A DNA stretch of 64,000 nucleotides from assembly GCF_900103875.1 (NCBI RefSeq), contig NZ_LT629705.1:3605001-3669000 (forward strand), written 5' to 3'. A model generated the notes under the pieces. The model was not told where the DNA came from, did not search any database, and saw only the letters and a program-made list of their open reading frames with translations. The DNA comes from Pseudomonas arsenicoxydans. GTDB taxonomy: Bacteria; Pseudomonadota; Gammaproteobacteria; Pseudomonadales; Pseudomonadaceae. Shown here piece after piece: positions 17,642-26,735 of this stretch; the first letter of the stretch is position 1; every line of letters begins with the position of its first letter. Both the position numbers and the translations under genes were made by a program.

Positions 17642-18661
17642 ATGCGGGAAAAGGACTCGGTGGCGGCCTACTTCGTGCAGGCGATGATCCATGGGCAAGG
17701 GGACAATCCACAGCGCTCGCGAGCTGCGCTGGAAGAGGCGGGCATCGACCCGGCGTTGATCGAGCAGCCGACTGCGCGAGTGCCAGCGAGCGCGTTTGCC
17801 GCGCTGTGGCTGATTCAGATCCGTGACCTGAACGACGAATTCTTCCGCCTCGATTCCCACGGCATGCCGCCCGGCAGCTTCGCGCTGATCTGCCGCGCCT
17901 TGATCCAGGAACCCGACCTGCACAAAGCCATGCGCCAATGCCTGGCCAACTTCGCGCTGTTCCTGCGCGACTTTCGCGGCACCCTGACCGTGCGCGGCAA
18001 ACGCGCCATCATCAGCCTGGACACCCACGCGCAGAACGACGATGTCAGCCGTTTTGGCGAAGAAACCTTCCTGGTGTTGATGATCAGCCTGCTGTGCTGG
18101 CTCGGCGGACGACGCATCCCCATCGACCGTGCCGACTTTCGCCACGAGCGCGTGTCCCTCAGCGATGACCGCTTGCTCTGGGGCCCCAACCTGACCTTTG
18201 GTGCCGCGCGCACCGAAATCGAATTCGCCAGCCACTACCTGCGCCTGCCGGTGGTCCAGGACCTGGCCTCGCTGAAAGTGTTCTTGCGCACGGCACCGCA
18301 ATGGCTGGTGATCCGTTTCCGTAACCAGCATGGCCTGGCCTCACAAGTCCATCAGCGCCTGCGCAACAGCCATTACAGCGATTGGCCGACCTTGCAGGCC
18401 TTCGCCCTGGAACAACACCTGAGCCCCAGCACCTTCCGCCGCAAACTGGAGCGCGAAGGCTGTTCGTATCAGGAGATCAAGGATGAAGTGCGCCGTGGAG
18501 TGGCGTTTGAGCAGCTGCGCGAGAGCCGGGCGAGTATCAGCGACATTGCGGAACAGCTGGGCTTTCAGGAACCGAGTGCGTTCCATCGGGCGTTCAAGAA
18601 GTGGACGGGGGAGAGTCCGGGGCGTTATCGGGCGCGGTATCAGGGGGGAGTGGCAGGTTGA
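17642..18661 (+). CDS. AraC family transcriptional regulator (OruR/VirF-like, Arabinose_bd type)
   Basis: 339 residues. An N-terminal Arabinose_bd-type domain (AYFVQAMIHGQGDNPQRSRAA... ALWLIQIRDLNDEFFRLD) is joined to a C-terminal AraC HTH (LEQHLSPSTFRRKLEREGCSYQEIKDEVRR... ISDIAEQLGFQEPSAFHRAFKKWTGESPGRYR). The ATG at 17642 has GGAGAG 11 bases upstream. Divergent from the hydroxyacyl-CoA dehydrogenase gene, it probably activates it. Confidence 0.92.
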   Translation: MREKDSVAAYFVQAMIHGQGDNPQRSRAALEEAGIDPALIEQPTARVPASAFAALWLIQIRDLNDEFFRLDSHGMPPGSFALICRALIQEPDLHKAMRQCLANFALFLRDFRGTLTVRGKRAIISLDTHAQNDDVSRFGEETFLVLMISLLCWLGGRRIPIDRADFRHERVSLSDDRLLWGPNLTFGAARTEIEFASHYLRLPVVQDLASLKVFLRTAPQWLVIRFRNQHGLASQVHQRLRNSHYSDWPTLQAFALEQHLSPSTFRRKLEREGCSYQEIKDEVRRGVAFEQLRESRASISDIAEQLGFQEPSAFHRAFKKWTGESPGRYRARYQGGVAG

Positions 18662-18768
18662 CTCATTTGAAGTGATTTACCGCCGCGCATTATTTACGCG
18701 GCGGACCACTGTTCATGCCTCATACGTCGGTGCAGCTGCGATCCCCCAAAAATTGACCCATTTGTTGG

Positions 18769-19425
18769 TCACCAGCTGCCGTAAGGAATTCCAAACTTCT
18801 CAATATAAAGCTTGGACTTCACACTCACCGGGTACGCATAACGGCCTTCGTTCTTGCCCTGGTCTGGGCCCAAAGGCTCAATATCTGCTTTAGCTTGAGC
18901 CACCTCGACGGGACGATGGCAGGAATCTCTGACCCAAACCTTCACGACCCCGCCGGGGGCCATGCCTATATAGACAGCCGCCATGTACCGGGCCTCTTGT
19001 TCAGGGGTGTCCGGGCACCGTTGCGTGACGGATGAATGCATCAGTTGTCTGGCTTGCTCTGGTATTTCTATCCAGACTTTATAGGTCTGTGGTTCTACGA
19101 TGGATTGCCAGCGCACGAATATACGTTTGGGGAGGTCAGCGCCGACCACCGCTTTGCCGGAACCGCCGACACCTCGCCACCCTTTGGCGGACTCTGTGCC
19201 GTCCTCTGGTTGACCGCCTGACGCTGAGCCCTTACCGGTGTGGTCGAAGCGCTTGCCGTTGATATCTTCTACGGCGCTGTCCTCAACCCAGACTTTCATG
19301 TAATGGGGTTCGACGAAGTCAAGTTCCCACCATTGAGACCTAGGGTCATGTTTTGCTGAAAGCGGTTCCGCAGCTTGGCAGCCGGCAATGAAGAGAAGGC
19401 CCAGTAACGTGATGAGTCGTTTCAT
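18769..19425 (-). CDS. DUF2931 lipoprotein, probable immunity protein to the Tle1 effector
   Basis: 218 residues. A lipoprotein signal (MKRLITLLGLLFIAGC) is followed by WWELDFVEPHYMKVWVEDSAV, RIFVRWQSIVEPQTYKVWIEI and GGVVKVWVRDSC, the DUF2931 pattern. In Pseudomonas this family sits behind Tle1-type phospholipase effectors and acts as periplasmic immunity. Its ATG overlaps the stop of the effector remnant (TAATG), so translation is coupled. The gene looks whole although its effector is broken. Confidence 0.85.
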   Translation of the reverse strand: MKRLITLLGLLFIAGCQAAEPLSAKHDPRSQWWELDFVEPHYMKVWVEDSAVEDINGKRFDHTGKGSASGGQPEDGTESAKGWRGVGGSGKAVVGADLPKRIFVRWQSIVEPQTYKVWIEIPEQARQLMHSSVTQRCPDTPEQEARYMAAVYIGMAPGGVVKVWVRDSCHRPVEVAQAKADIEPLGPDQGKNEGRYAYPVSVKSKLYIEKFGIPYGSW

Positions 19426-20316
19426 TACCAAAGCGTCCAGTCAGGTACATGAGGATGTTGAACGCGAATTGCGTCCTGCGTAGGGGCATTAATGTAAACC
19501 GCCCTGAGACCGCTACCGTCGTTTCTGCCGAGTGGATGGTTCCAGTTGGCAGACGTGTGGATGAACTTCAGTTTAAGTAACTGTTCTTCCTGAGGCGTGG
19601 TGCTGTAGTCACCGCCCACAAACCGGTCGCACATCTCCTGAAGTTCTTGTGGTATCGCCAGCTCTGACGAATCCGGAATGTCGTCAAAGCGAACACCTTT
19701 TTCTTTTGCCAAGTGATGCATCACGCGCAGATACACCCTTGAAAGCTTTCCGCTCACCGGGCGTTTTAGCTGCAAAGCGGCATAGACTCGTTTTTGTCCT
19801 GGGTTAAGTCGGTCTTGCGGTTCATGCGGTAATTCGAAGGCGGCAGGCGTGACAATTTCCAGTAACTGGGCGGGCCAGCCGTTAGATACCCATTGGCTTT
19901 TTACCCTCGCCGCATCGCGGTATATCGACGTGGCGGTGACATCCGTATTGACTGGTACGTCAAGCGCTTGCATCGGACTTACTAGCACGCACTCTTGGGC
20001 CTCTTCGAGGTAACCGCCGCCAATATCTGAATGGACGCCGGGGACGGTGATTTATGTGAAATCGGGTTTGATTCGGCTGAGGGCAAAGTTGGCTCGGCAT
20101 TCGTCACGCGCGCAAACCCGCTTCCGCGTTATTGGCGTTATTACCAGTGCCATCGAAGAAGACGCCAATGCGTAAGGCAATGCCCGTTTTTTGTGGCGCG
20201 GGCGCGGGAGCTTTGCCGTGTTTTTCGTATTCAGCCCAGTGCTGAGCGTGAATATCGACTGGCTTGGCTTCGTCATAACGGTAGTTTTTGGGCGGGTTGG
20301 GTACGTAGCCGCTCAT
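19425..20316 (-). pseudogene. Remnant of a Tle1-like (DUF2235) type VI secretion phospholipase effector
   Basis: The N-terminus is present in one frame from the ATG at 20316: MSGYVPNPPKNYRYDEAKPV, then ALRIGVFFDGTGNNANN, the DUF2235 start motif, breaking off at a TGA near 20106. The next bases in another frame read ARDECRANFALSRIKPDFT, then TAA (20052-20054), then ITVPGVHSDIGGGYLEEAQE, the second catalytic motif of Tle1, and continue to 19425. Intact members carry about 200 or more residues, with the GxSxG nucleophile, between these parts. So there is an internal deletion with a frame change, plus a probable GAA-to-TAA nonsense change. The C-terminal 187 residues (19425-19988) remain open. 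Confidence 0.85.
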
Positions 20317-20579
20317 CCTTGATTCCTTGGACTTGATCCCTGATTAACGCGCGCAGGGTGACACTCAGGGTGGAGGGAAGCAATGGATGGCACTTTGATT
20401 CAGCCGCATTCTTAGCGGTGTAGGACGTTCTTGGCAGACTATTCAACATCGCGAATGTGCTCTTGTTTAAGAGTCATCGAAGTTACGTCCTGAAAGCTAC
20501 AAAATCTTGCGCCGTTGCCTACGGCTACGCCAGAATCCGCCGGCTTGTGCGCCTTGGGGCCTCTCGGTAACTTTATTCC
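20317..20579. other. Gap between the effector remnant and the DUF6124 leader
   Basis: No gene, RNA or repeat was recognised in this stretch. Confidence 0.4.
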
Positions 20580-20815
20580 CGTCACTGCCCTTCAGTGATC
20601 GGGTTTCGCAGCCCGGGCAAACTCTAGACGCACAACGTCTACCGCTCGTGAGCAGACGATTCATAGTCTGTCATTCATGTCATGGCGGCTGTGCGTGGGA
20701 GACCTTCGGGTCTGCCGGGTTCCTAGAGTCCTGGTCTGCGAACCCGCGTACAGTTGCCACCTCTTTGTCGTTTCGCAGCGAATGGTGGCAGCTCCATTTC
20801 TCTAGGAGTTTTGCC
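20580..20815 (+). promoter_or_regulatory. Structured leader upstream of the DUF6124 gene
   Basis: The 5' region can fold into several hairpins: AGACC-TTCG-GGTCT with a UUCG tetraloop (20700-20713), and AGTTGCCACC (20752-20761) pairing with GGTGGCAGCT (20784-20793) just before the RBS (TAGGAG). From memory, similar leaders precede DUF6124/DUF3077 genes in other Pseudomonas. Whether it is a regulatory RNA is unknown. Confidence 0.45.
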
Positions 20816-21175
20816 ATGTTCAAAGTCACACCCAATCCACCCGACGCCGATCCAGCCTCGCCATACGAACCCGATACAAAGAAATTCCACGAAGCCGCCG
20901 AGCGAGCGCTCGACTTCCACTTCCCGTCGACTGCCGACATCAAAGCCACACCGCGAACCCGCAGCACCCTGTTTTCTGTTGACCCTGAAGCCACGGCCGA
21001 AACCCTGGCGGTTTATCTGGTCGAGACACTGGCTTCGGTCGATGTGATGGTCCACCAGTTGGTAGATCATCTGGAGGGCGAGTCGCGTTACGCCTTGCTG
21101 GGTATTTCCAACAGCATCATGGTGGCGGAGATCACGGCAAACCGTGTGTTGGATAAAATTGATCTGCCCAAGTAA
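20816..21175 (+). CDS. DUF6124 (DUF3077-like) family protein
   Basis: 119 residues. MFKVTPNPPDADPASPYEPD... AAERALDFHF, then ETLAVYLVETLASVDVMVHQLVDHLEGESRYALLGISNSIMVAEITAN, is the pattern of a small helical family found in many copies in Pseudomonas; its function is unknown. The ATG is fixed by TAGGAG six to eleven bases upstream. A long structured leader precedes it. Confidence 0.85.
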   Translation: MFKVTPNPPDADPASPYEPDTKKFHEAAERALDFHFPSTADIKATPRTRSTLFSVDPEATAETLAVYLVETLASVDVMVHQLVDHLEGESRYALLGISNSIMVAEITANRVLDKIDLPK

Positions 21176-21297
21176 GTGCAGTCTGCTCTGGTGAATCAGT
21201 AACTATGCCGCGGCCCTTTTTTGGGGCCGTTGCGGCGTATCGACAAGCGCCCTCGCCACAGTTGTTTCCCACCTGCGCAATTTCCAGCTGAAGTACC

Positions 21298-23163
21298 ATG
21301 TCGACACTGTCGCATTCAGCGACCTTCCTCTGCCGAGTTCATCGATCCATGCCTGCGGCACTCTCCCGTTTCACCTCACTACTCGACCAGGCCCGGCGCG
21401 CCTTGCTGCTGGTCTGGGGCACTTCTCGCGGGTTATTTCTGGGGCTGGTACTGGCCACCCTGATCGCCGGTGTCCTGCCGGCGTTGGCCGCGTGGCTCGG
21501 CCAGCGCATCGTCGATGCGGTCGTCACCGCCATGCAATTGCACGCGCAGCAGGGCAGTGCGCCGTTGTGGCCGGTGGTTCGTTATGTGTTGTTTGAGGCG
21601 GGGGTGTTGGCGTTGTTGTCCGGGGCGCAGCGGGCGCTGTCGGTGCAGCAATCGTTGCTGCGGGTGCAGTTGGGGCAGAAGGTCAACACGATGATTCTGG
21701 AGAAAGCCCAGACGTTATCGCTGGTGCAGTTCGAGAATTCCGAGTTTTACGACAAGTTGGTGCGGGTACGTCGCGAGGCGTCGACCCGGCCCTTGGCGTT
21801 GGTGATGAAGTCGCTGGGGCTGATCCAGAACCTGATCGTGCTGATCAGCTTCGGCGTGTTGCTGGTGCATTTTTCGCCGTGGGCGCTGGTGTTGCTGGTG
21901 GTCGGCGCGTTGCCGGTGTTCTTCGCAGAAGCGCATTTTTCCGGGGACGCTTTTCGGCTGTTCACGCGCCGTGCGCCGGAGAGCCGGCAGCAGAATTACA
22001 TCGAGACGCTGCTCTCCCATGAGGGCTACATCAAAGAGGTCAAACTGTTCGGCTTCGCGCCGCTGTTGTTGATGCGTTACCGTGAGACGTTTGCCCGCCT
22101 GTATGCCGAAGACCGGCGCCTGACCTTGCGCCGCGATGGCTGGGGGTTTGTCCTTGGCCTGCTCGGCACCGCCGCCTTTTACCTGGCCTATGCCTGGGTG
22201 GTGGTCGATACCGTCCACGGCAATATCAGCCTGGGGCAGATGACCATGTACCTGGTGCTGTTCAAGCAGGGACAGAGTGCGGTGAGCAGCAGTTTGAGCG
22301 CCATCAGTGGTCTCTACGAAGACGGCCTGTACCTGTCGAGCCTTTATGAATACCTCGCCGAGCCGGTGGTCGCCGATGCCGGGCATCTGACCGTTGGCGC
22401 GGTGCCGGGTGATGGTTTGCGTTTCGAGAACGTTGGTTTTCGTTATCCGGGGGCCAGTCGCGCCGCCCTTGAAGGCATCGACTTGCACCTGGTGCCGGGG
22501 CGCAGCATGGCGCTGGTCGGGGAGAACGGTTCGGGCAAGACCACCATGATCAAGTTGCTGACCCGCCTGTACCGCCCGGATCAGGGCCGTATTTTGCTCG
22601 ACGGCAGCGACTTGCAGGCTTGGGAAGAGGACGCTTTACGCCGACGCATCGGGGTGATTTTTCAGGATTACATCCGCTACCAGTTTTCCGTCGGCGAGAA
22701 CATCGGCGTCGGCGATACGCTGGCGTTCAACGACGAACAACGCTGGAAAGAAGCCGCCGCCGAAGGCATGGCAGCGCCGTTCATCGAAGGGCTGGATCGA
22801 GGCTACGCTACGCAACTGGGCCGCTGGTTTGCCGGTGGGCAGGAACTGTCGGGCGGGCAGTGGCAGAAGATCGCCTTGTCCCGCGCCTACATGCGCCGCA
22901 ACGCTGACATCCTGATTCTGGATGAGCCGACTTCGGCCCTCGACCCGGCGGCGGAAGCGGCAGTGTTCGAGCATTTCAGCGAACACACGGAAGGTCGCAT
23001 GACGCTGCTGATTTCCCACCGGTTTTCCAGCGTGCGCAACGCGGACCACATCATCGTGCTGGATCAGGGGGCGATCCTTGAACGCGGTGATCACGAAAGC
23101 CTGGTCGCGGCGGGTGGGCGCTATGCGCAGTTGTTCAACCTGCAAGCCCGGGGTTACCGCTAG
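21298..23163 (+). CDS. ABC transporter, fused permease and ATP-binding protein
   Basis: 621 residues. An N-terminal membrane domain with about six helices (GLFLGLVLATLIAGVLPALAAW onwards) is followed by an ATPase domain with Walker A GENGSGKTT, Q-loop IFQDY, signature LSGGQWQK, Walker B ILILDEPTSALD and the switch histidine (LISHRF). It is an exporter half-transporter working as a homodimer; the cargo is unknown. A start at 21349 is also possible, as neither site has a strong RBS. Its last 29 bases overlap the end of a convergent hydrolase gene. Confidence 0.92.
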   Translation: MSTLSHSATFLCRVHRSMPAALSRFTSLLDQARRALLLVWGTSRGLFLGLVLATLIAGVLPALAAWLGQRIVDAVVTAMQLHAQQGSAPLWPVVRYVLFEAGVLALLSGAQRALSVQQSLLRVQLGQKVNTMILEKAQTLSLVQFENSEFYDKLVRVRREASTRPLALVMKSLGLIQNLIVLISFGVLLVHFSPWALVLLVVGALPVFFAEAHFSGDAFRLFTRRAPESRQQNYIETLLSHEGYIKEVKLFGFAPLLLMRYRETFARLYAEDRRLTLRRDGWGFVLGLLGTAAFYLAYAWVVVDTVHGNISLGQMTMYLVLFKQGQSAVSSSLSAISGLYEDGLYLSSLYEYLAEPVVADAGHLTVGAVPGDGLRFENVGFRYPGASRAALEGIDLHLVPGRSMALVGENGSGKTTMIKLLTRLYRPDQGRILLDGSDLQAWEEDALRRRIGVIFQDYIRYQFSVGENIGVGDTLAFNDEQRWKEAAAEGMAAPFIEGLDRGYATQLGRWFAGGQELSGGQWQKIALSRAYMRRNADILILDEPTSALDPAAEAAVFEHFSEHTEGRMTLLISHRFSSVRNADHIIVLDQGAILERGDHESLVAAGGRYAQLFNLQARGYR

Positions 23164-24088
23164 GCCCGGCGACTCGCTGCGGTTTTGCCTTCATTAAACT
23201 GTCGATTGCCTGACGATACTGGCTTCCACTCAGGCTCATGCTGTTGTTGTGCGTACCACCGGGAATCAACAACAGGCGCTTGGGTTCGCTGGCGGCATTG
23301 AACAATTGCTGGCTGAACCGCGAGGGCATGAACGTGTCGGCCTGGCCATGGACCACCAGCAGCGGCATGTCGATGTCGACGATCTTGTCGATGGAATCGA
23401 ATTTCTGCGACAGCAGCCAGCGTACTGGCAACCAGGTCACGGGCAGATTGTTCTCGGCCACTGCGGCCACGGCATCGCCGAGGGTGGTGAAGGTGGACTC
23501 GATCACCAGCCCGCGCACCGGTATCGCGTTATGGTCCTTTTTCGCCTGCGCCGCCAGGTCTGCCGCGAGATCGATGGCCACGGCACCGCCCAGGGAATGA
23601 CCGTAGATCAAGCGCTTGTTGGCGTCCGGTTGCATCGCCGTGAAGCGCTCCCAAGCGATGCGGGCGTCTTCGTAGACGCTGGCTTCCGACGGCAAGTCCC
23701 CCTTGCTCTGACCAAAGCCGCGGTAATCGATGGCCAGCACCGAATAACCCATCGCCCGCAACTGCTCGATGCGGAACGCCTGGCCGGTCAGGTTCCAGCG
23801 CACACCGTGCAAATACAGGATCGACGGCGCATCGCGACGGGCGGCCGGCCACCACCAGGCATGCAGGTTTTGCCCGGCCTTGAAGCTGGCAGGCTTGATG
23901 TCGAACTCCTGAACATCCTGCGGCAAACCGTGATACCAGCCGGCGGTGCCCGGCTCGATACGAAACAGCAGCTCACGCTCCTTGTACTTGAGCACGCCAC
24001 AACTCACGGGCAAGCCGAGGATCAGCGCGGCCATGCACAGGATTGGCAGCCAGCGTCGGCTCAAGCGGCTCATCAGGTTCGAAAACAT
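23135..24088 (-). CDS. Membrane-anchored alpha/beta hydrolase (Bem46/ABHD13-like)
   Basis: 317 residues with an N-terminal hydrophobic anchor (WLPILCMAALILGLPVSCGVL). The hydrolase core shows LYLHGVRWN, AIDYRGFGQSKG, the nucleophile in YGHSLGGAVA, the acid in VVHGQADTFMP and the histidine in PGGTHNN. This matches Bem46/YfhR-type serine hydrolases; the natural substrate is unknown. It converges with and overlaps the ABC transporter gene. Confidence 0.9.
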   Translation of the reverse strand: MFSNLMSRLSRRWLPILCMAALILGLPVSCGVLKYKERELLFRIEPGTAGWYHGLPQDVQEFDIKPASFKAGQNLHAWWWPAARRDAPSILYLHGVRWNLTGQAFRIEQLRAMGYSVLAIDYRGFGQSKGDLPSEASVYEDARIAWERFTAMQPDANKRLIYGHSLGGAVAIDLAADLAAQAKKDHNAIPVRGLVIESTFTTLGDAVAAVAENNLPVTWLPVRWLLSQKFDSIDKIVDIDMPLLVVHGQADTFMPSRFSQQLFNAASEPKRLLLIPGGTHNNSMSLSGSQYRQAIDSLMKAKPQRVAGPSGNPGLAG

Positions 24089-24201
24089 GCGGTGGTCCGG
24101 TGACGGGAATCAAAGCTCGGGTTTTAACAGATGCCTGGCGGGGCGTGGGGATAAATTCGACAGTCGTGTGAATGGCCGGATTGGGCGGTGACTTGCCGAA
24201 T

Positions 24202-24270
24202 CTCATCGCGGGCAAGCCCGCTCCCACAGGTTAAGCATTCCAATGTGGGAGCGGGCTTGCCCGCGATGAG
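24202..24270. repeat. REP pair (BIME-like), inverted
   Basis: Two 27-base copies of the Pseudomonas REP (core GTGGGAGCGGGCTTGCCCGC) face each other as perfect complements with a 15-base spacer. Placed 3' of nothing and upstream of deoK, between divergent genes. Confidence 0.95.
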
Positions 24271-24366
24271 GCCATATCTGCCCACACATCTTTAAAGCCA
24301 TGCGCAAAGCCATTCGTCTTTGCTTCAAAGGCCCACTCAACAAAAAGATTGAATAATCACATAAAA

Positions 24367-24382
24367 TGTTATTTAAATAACA
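24367..24382. promoter_or_regulatory. Operator candidate for the DeoR-family regulator (upstream of deoK)
   Basis: TGTTATTTAAATAACA is a perfect 16-base palindrome 51 bases before deoK. The same sequence with one change occurs before deoC at 28572. Nothing else in the window shares it, so it is the likely binding site of the regulator encoded between them. Confidence 0.75.
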
Positions 24383-24433
24383 AAACAACAACGCCGGCAT
24401 CAGCCTGGCAAGCCGGATCAAGGTGGGATAGCA

Positions 24434-25360
24434 ATGAGCAAGATCGCAGTCATCGGCAGCAACATGGTGGATCTGATCACCTACATCGACCGCATGCCGG
24501 CCCAGGGCGAGACGCTTGAAGCGCCGGGGTTCGCCCTCGGTTGTGGTGGCAAGGGCGCCATTCAGGCGGTGGCCGCGGCCAAGCTTGGGGCGGATGTGCT
24601 GATGCTGACCAAGGTCGGCGATGACATGTTTGCCGACAACACCCTGGCCAACTTCCAACGTTTTGGCATCGACACCCGTTACGTGCAGCGTGTGCCCGGC
24701 GTGTCCAGCGGTGTGGCGCCGATCTTCGTTCAGGCCGACTCGCACAACAGCATCCTCATCGTCAAAGGCGCCAATGCGCACCTCGCCCCGGCGGATATCG
24801 ACGTCGCCGGGCAGGCGTTGCGCGAATGTTCGCTGATCGTTCTGCAACTGGAAATCAACGTCGAGACCGTTTACCACGCCATCGAATTTGGTCGCGCGCA
24901 CAACATCCCGGTGCTGCTCAACCCGGCGCCGGCCTTGTCGGGGCTGAGCCGTGAACACCTGGCGCACCTGGATTTCCTGGTGCCCAACGAGTCCGAACTG
25001 GCGCTGATCACCGGCCAGGTCGTGGACTCACCCGAGTCAGCCCATAAAGCCGCCCAGACATTGGTCGCCAGCGGCATTCGCCATGTGATCGTGACCCTCG
25101 GCCAGCAAGGCGCGCTGTACGTCGGCGAGGAGGGCGAGTTTCAGATTCCCGGCCTGTCGGTCGCCGCACGCGACACCACCGGGGCGGGGGACGCCTTTAT
25201 CGGTTGCTTCATTCATCACTGGAGTCGCGACCGCGACATCCGCGCCGCCATGACCCAGGCCGTGGCCTATTCCGCCTGCTCGGTCACAGGTCTGGGTACT
25301 CAAACCTCCTACCCGGACGCCACTGCATTCGCTGAATTCCAGCGCCGACTCGACGCCTGA
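24434..25360 (+). CDS. deoK: PfkB-family sugar kinase, probable deoxyribokinase
   Basis: 308 residues of the ribokinase family: SNMVDLITYIDRMPAQGETL and GCGGKGAIQAVAAAKLGA in the N-terminal sugar site, and ARDTTGAGDAFIGCF with the catalytic aspartate near the C-terminus. RbsK would fit by sequence alone. The neighbours (FucP-type permease, DUF4432 mutarotase, DeoR regulator, DeoC) match the deoQKPX genes of Salmonella, so 2-deoxyribose is the likely substrate, giving deoxyribose 5-phosphate for DeoC. A perfect operator-like palindrome precedes it. Confidence 0.82.
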   Translation: MSKIAVIGSNMVDLITYIDRMPAQGETLEAPGFALGCGGKGAIQAVAAAKLGADVLMLTKVGDDMFADNTLANFQRFGIDTRYVQRVPGVSSGVAPIFVQADSHNSILIVKGANAHLAPADIDVAGQALRECSLIVLQLEINVETVYHAIEFGRAHNIPVLLNPAPALSGLSREHLAHLDFLVPNESELALITGQVVDSPESAHKAAQTLVASGIRHVIVTLGQQGALYVGEEGEFQIPGLSVAARDTTGAGDAFIGCFIHHWSRDRDIRAAMTQAVAYSACSVTGLGTQTSYPDATAFAEFQRRLDA

Positions 25361-25403
25361 CGCCGAGTGATTCACCCCTCAACGCTTATCCCGGAGAACA
25401 ACA

Positions 25404-26735
25404 ATGACAAAGCCTCCGCTCCAACAGACGTCCGATGGTTTCTACCTGAACCGCACGCCTTGGTTCGCCTTCATTTTGCTGTGCAGCATCTTCGCGCTGT
25501 GGGCCGCCGCCGCGAGCATGAACGACGTGCTCATCGCGCATTTCAAGAAGGCCTTTCTGCTCAGCGATTTCCAGACGGCGTTCGTGCAATCGGCGTTTTA
25601 CCTGGGCTATTTCTTCGTGGCGATCCCGGCTGCGCTGGTGGTCCGCCGTTTCAGCTACAAGACCACCATCCTCATCGGATTGATGCTGTACATGTTCGGT
25701 TGCCTGCTGTTTTTCCCGGCGGCGTCGACGGCCAAGTACGGCATGTTCCTGCTGGCGCTGTTTGTGATTGCGGCGGGGCTGTCGTTTCTCGAAACCGCCT
25801 GCAACACCTATTCGACGCTGATGGGGCCGCGTGAAACCGGCACCCGTCGCCTGAATATTTCCCAGACGTTCCACCCGTTCGGCGCGATGGCCGGGGTGTA
25901 TGTCGGCAGCTTTGTGATGTTCAAGGACACCGACGCAACCCGTGAGCAGCTCACGCAAATGAGCGCGTCTGATGCGGCGGTCCAGCAACTGCAGATGATC
26001 CAGTCCACGCTGTTGCCGTACAAATACATGATTGCAGTGCTGGTGTTGATGTTCATCCTGATCGCCGTCACCCGGTTTCCGAAGTGCAAGGGCAATCAAC
26101 CGAGCAGCAAGAAAACCGCCAGCCTCGGTCAGAGCCTGTCGCGACTGTGGGGCAACAAGCGCTTTACCTTTGGCGTGCTGGCGCAGTTTCTGTATGTCGG
26201 GGCGCAGGTCGGGGTGTGGAGTTTTACCATTCGGCTGGCCATGCAATTGGGCGGCATGAACGAGCGCAGCGCCTCGTGGTTTTTGCTGACCACCTTCGCC
26301 GCCTACTTCGTCGGCAAGCTGATTGCCAACGTGCTGATGCGCAAACTGCACCCGGCCAAGGTGCTGGCGGTGTACGGCGTGCTGTGCATCGCGTTGCTGG
26401 CTTACACCATTCTCGTGCCGAACATCACCGCGGTGTATGCGGCGGTGGGCGTCAGCGTGTTCCTCGGTCCTTGCTGGCCGACCATTTACGGCCTGACCAT
26501 TGATGGCCTGGGCGAAGACACCGGCGTCGGCGGTTCGCTGCTGGTGATGAGCATCGTCGGTGGCGGGGTGATCCCGATCTTCCAGGGCCTGCTGTCCGAC
26601 TACAGCGGCGGCAACATGCAACTGGCCTACAGCGTGCCGTTGCTGTGCTTCATCGTGATCGTGATGTACGCGGTGCGTTGCCTGCGTCACTCCGCCAGCG
26701 AACGGGCGCCGGTCGGTGCGGTGGTGGCTTCATGA
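25404..26735 (+). CDS. deoP: FucP-family MFS sugar permease, probable deoxyribose transporter
   Basis: 443 residues with about 12 membrane helices. Features of the FucP family are the N-terminal ALWAAAASMNDVLIAHFKKAF, QSAFYLGYFFVAIPAALVV, and LETACNTYSTLMGPRETG...LNISQTFHPFGAMAG. The family carries hexoses or deoxy sugars with protons. The gene lies 43 bases after deoK and overlaps the next gene (ATGA), so the three form an operon. Deoxyribose as the cargo is inferred from context. Confidence 0.83.
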   Translation: MTKPPLQQTSDGFYLNRTPWFAFILLCSIFALWAAAASMNDVLIAHFKKAFLLSDFQTAFVQSAFYLGYFFVAIPAALVVRRFSYKTTILIGLMLYMFGCLLFFPAASTAKYGMFLLALFVIAAGLSFLETACNTYSTLMGPRETGTRRLNISQTFHPFGAMAGVYVGSFVMFKDTDATREQLTQMSASDAAVQQLQMIQSTLLPYKYMIAVLVLMFILIAVTRFPKCKGNQPSSKKTASLGQSLSRLWGNKRFTFGVLAQFLYVGAQVGVWSFTIRLAMQLGGMNERSASWFLLTTFAAYFVGKLIANVLMRKLHPAKVLAVYGVLCIALLAYTILVPNITAVYAAVGVSVFLGPCWPTIYGLTIDGLGEDTGVGGSLLVMSIVGGGVIPIFQGLLSDYSGGNMQLAYSVPLLCFIVIVMYAVRCLRHSASERAPVGAVVAS

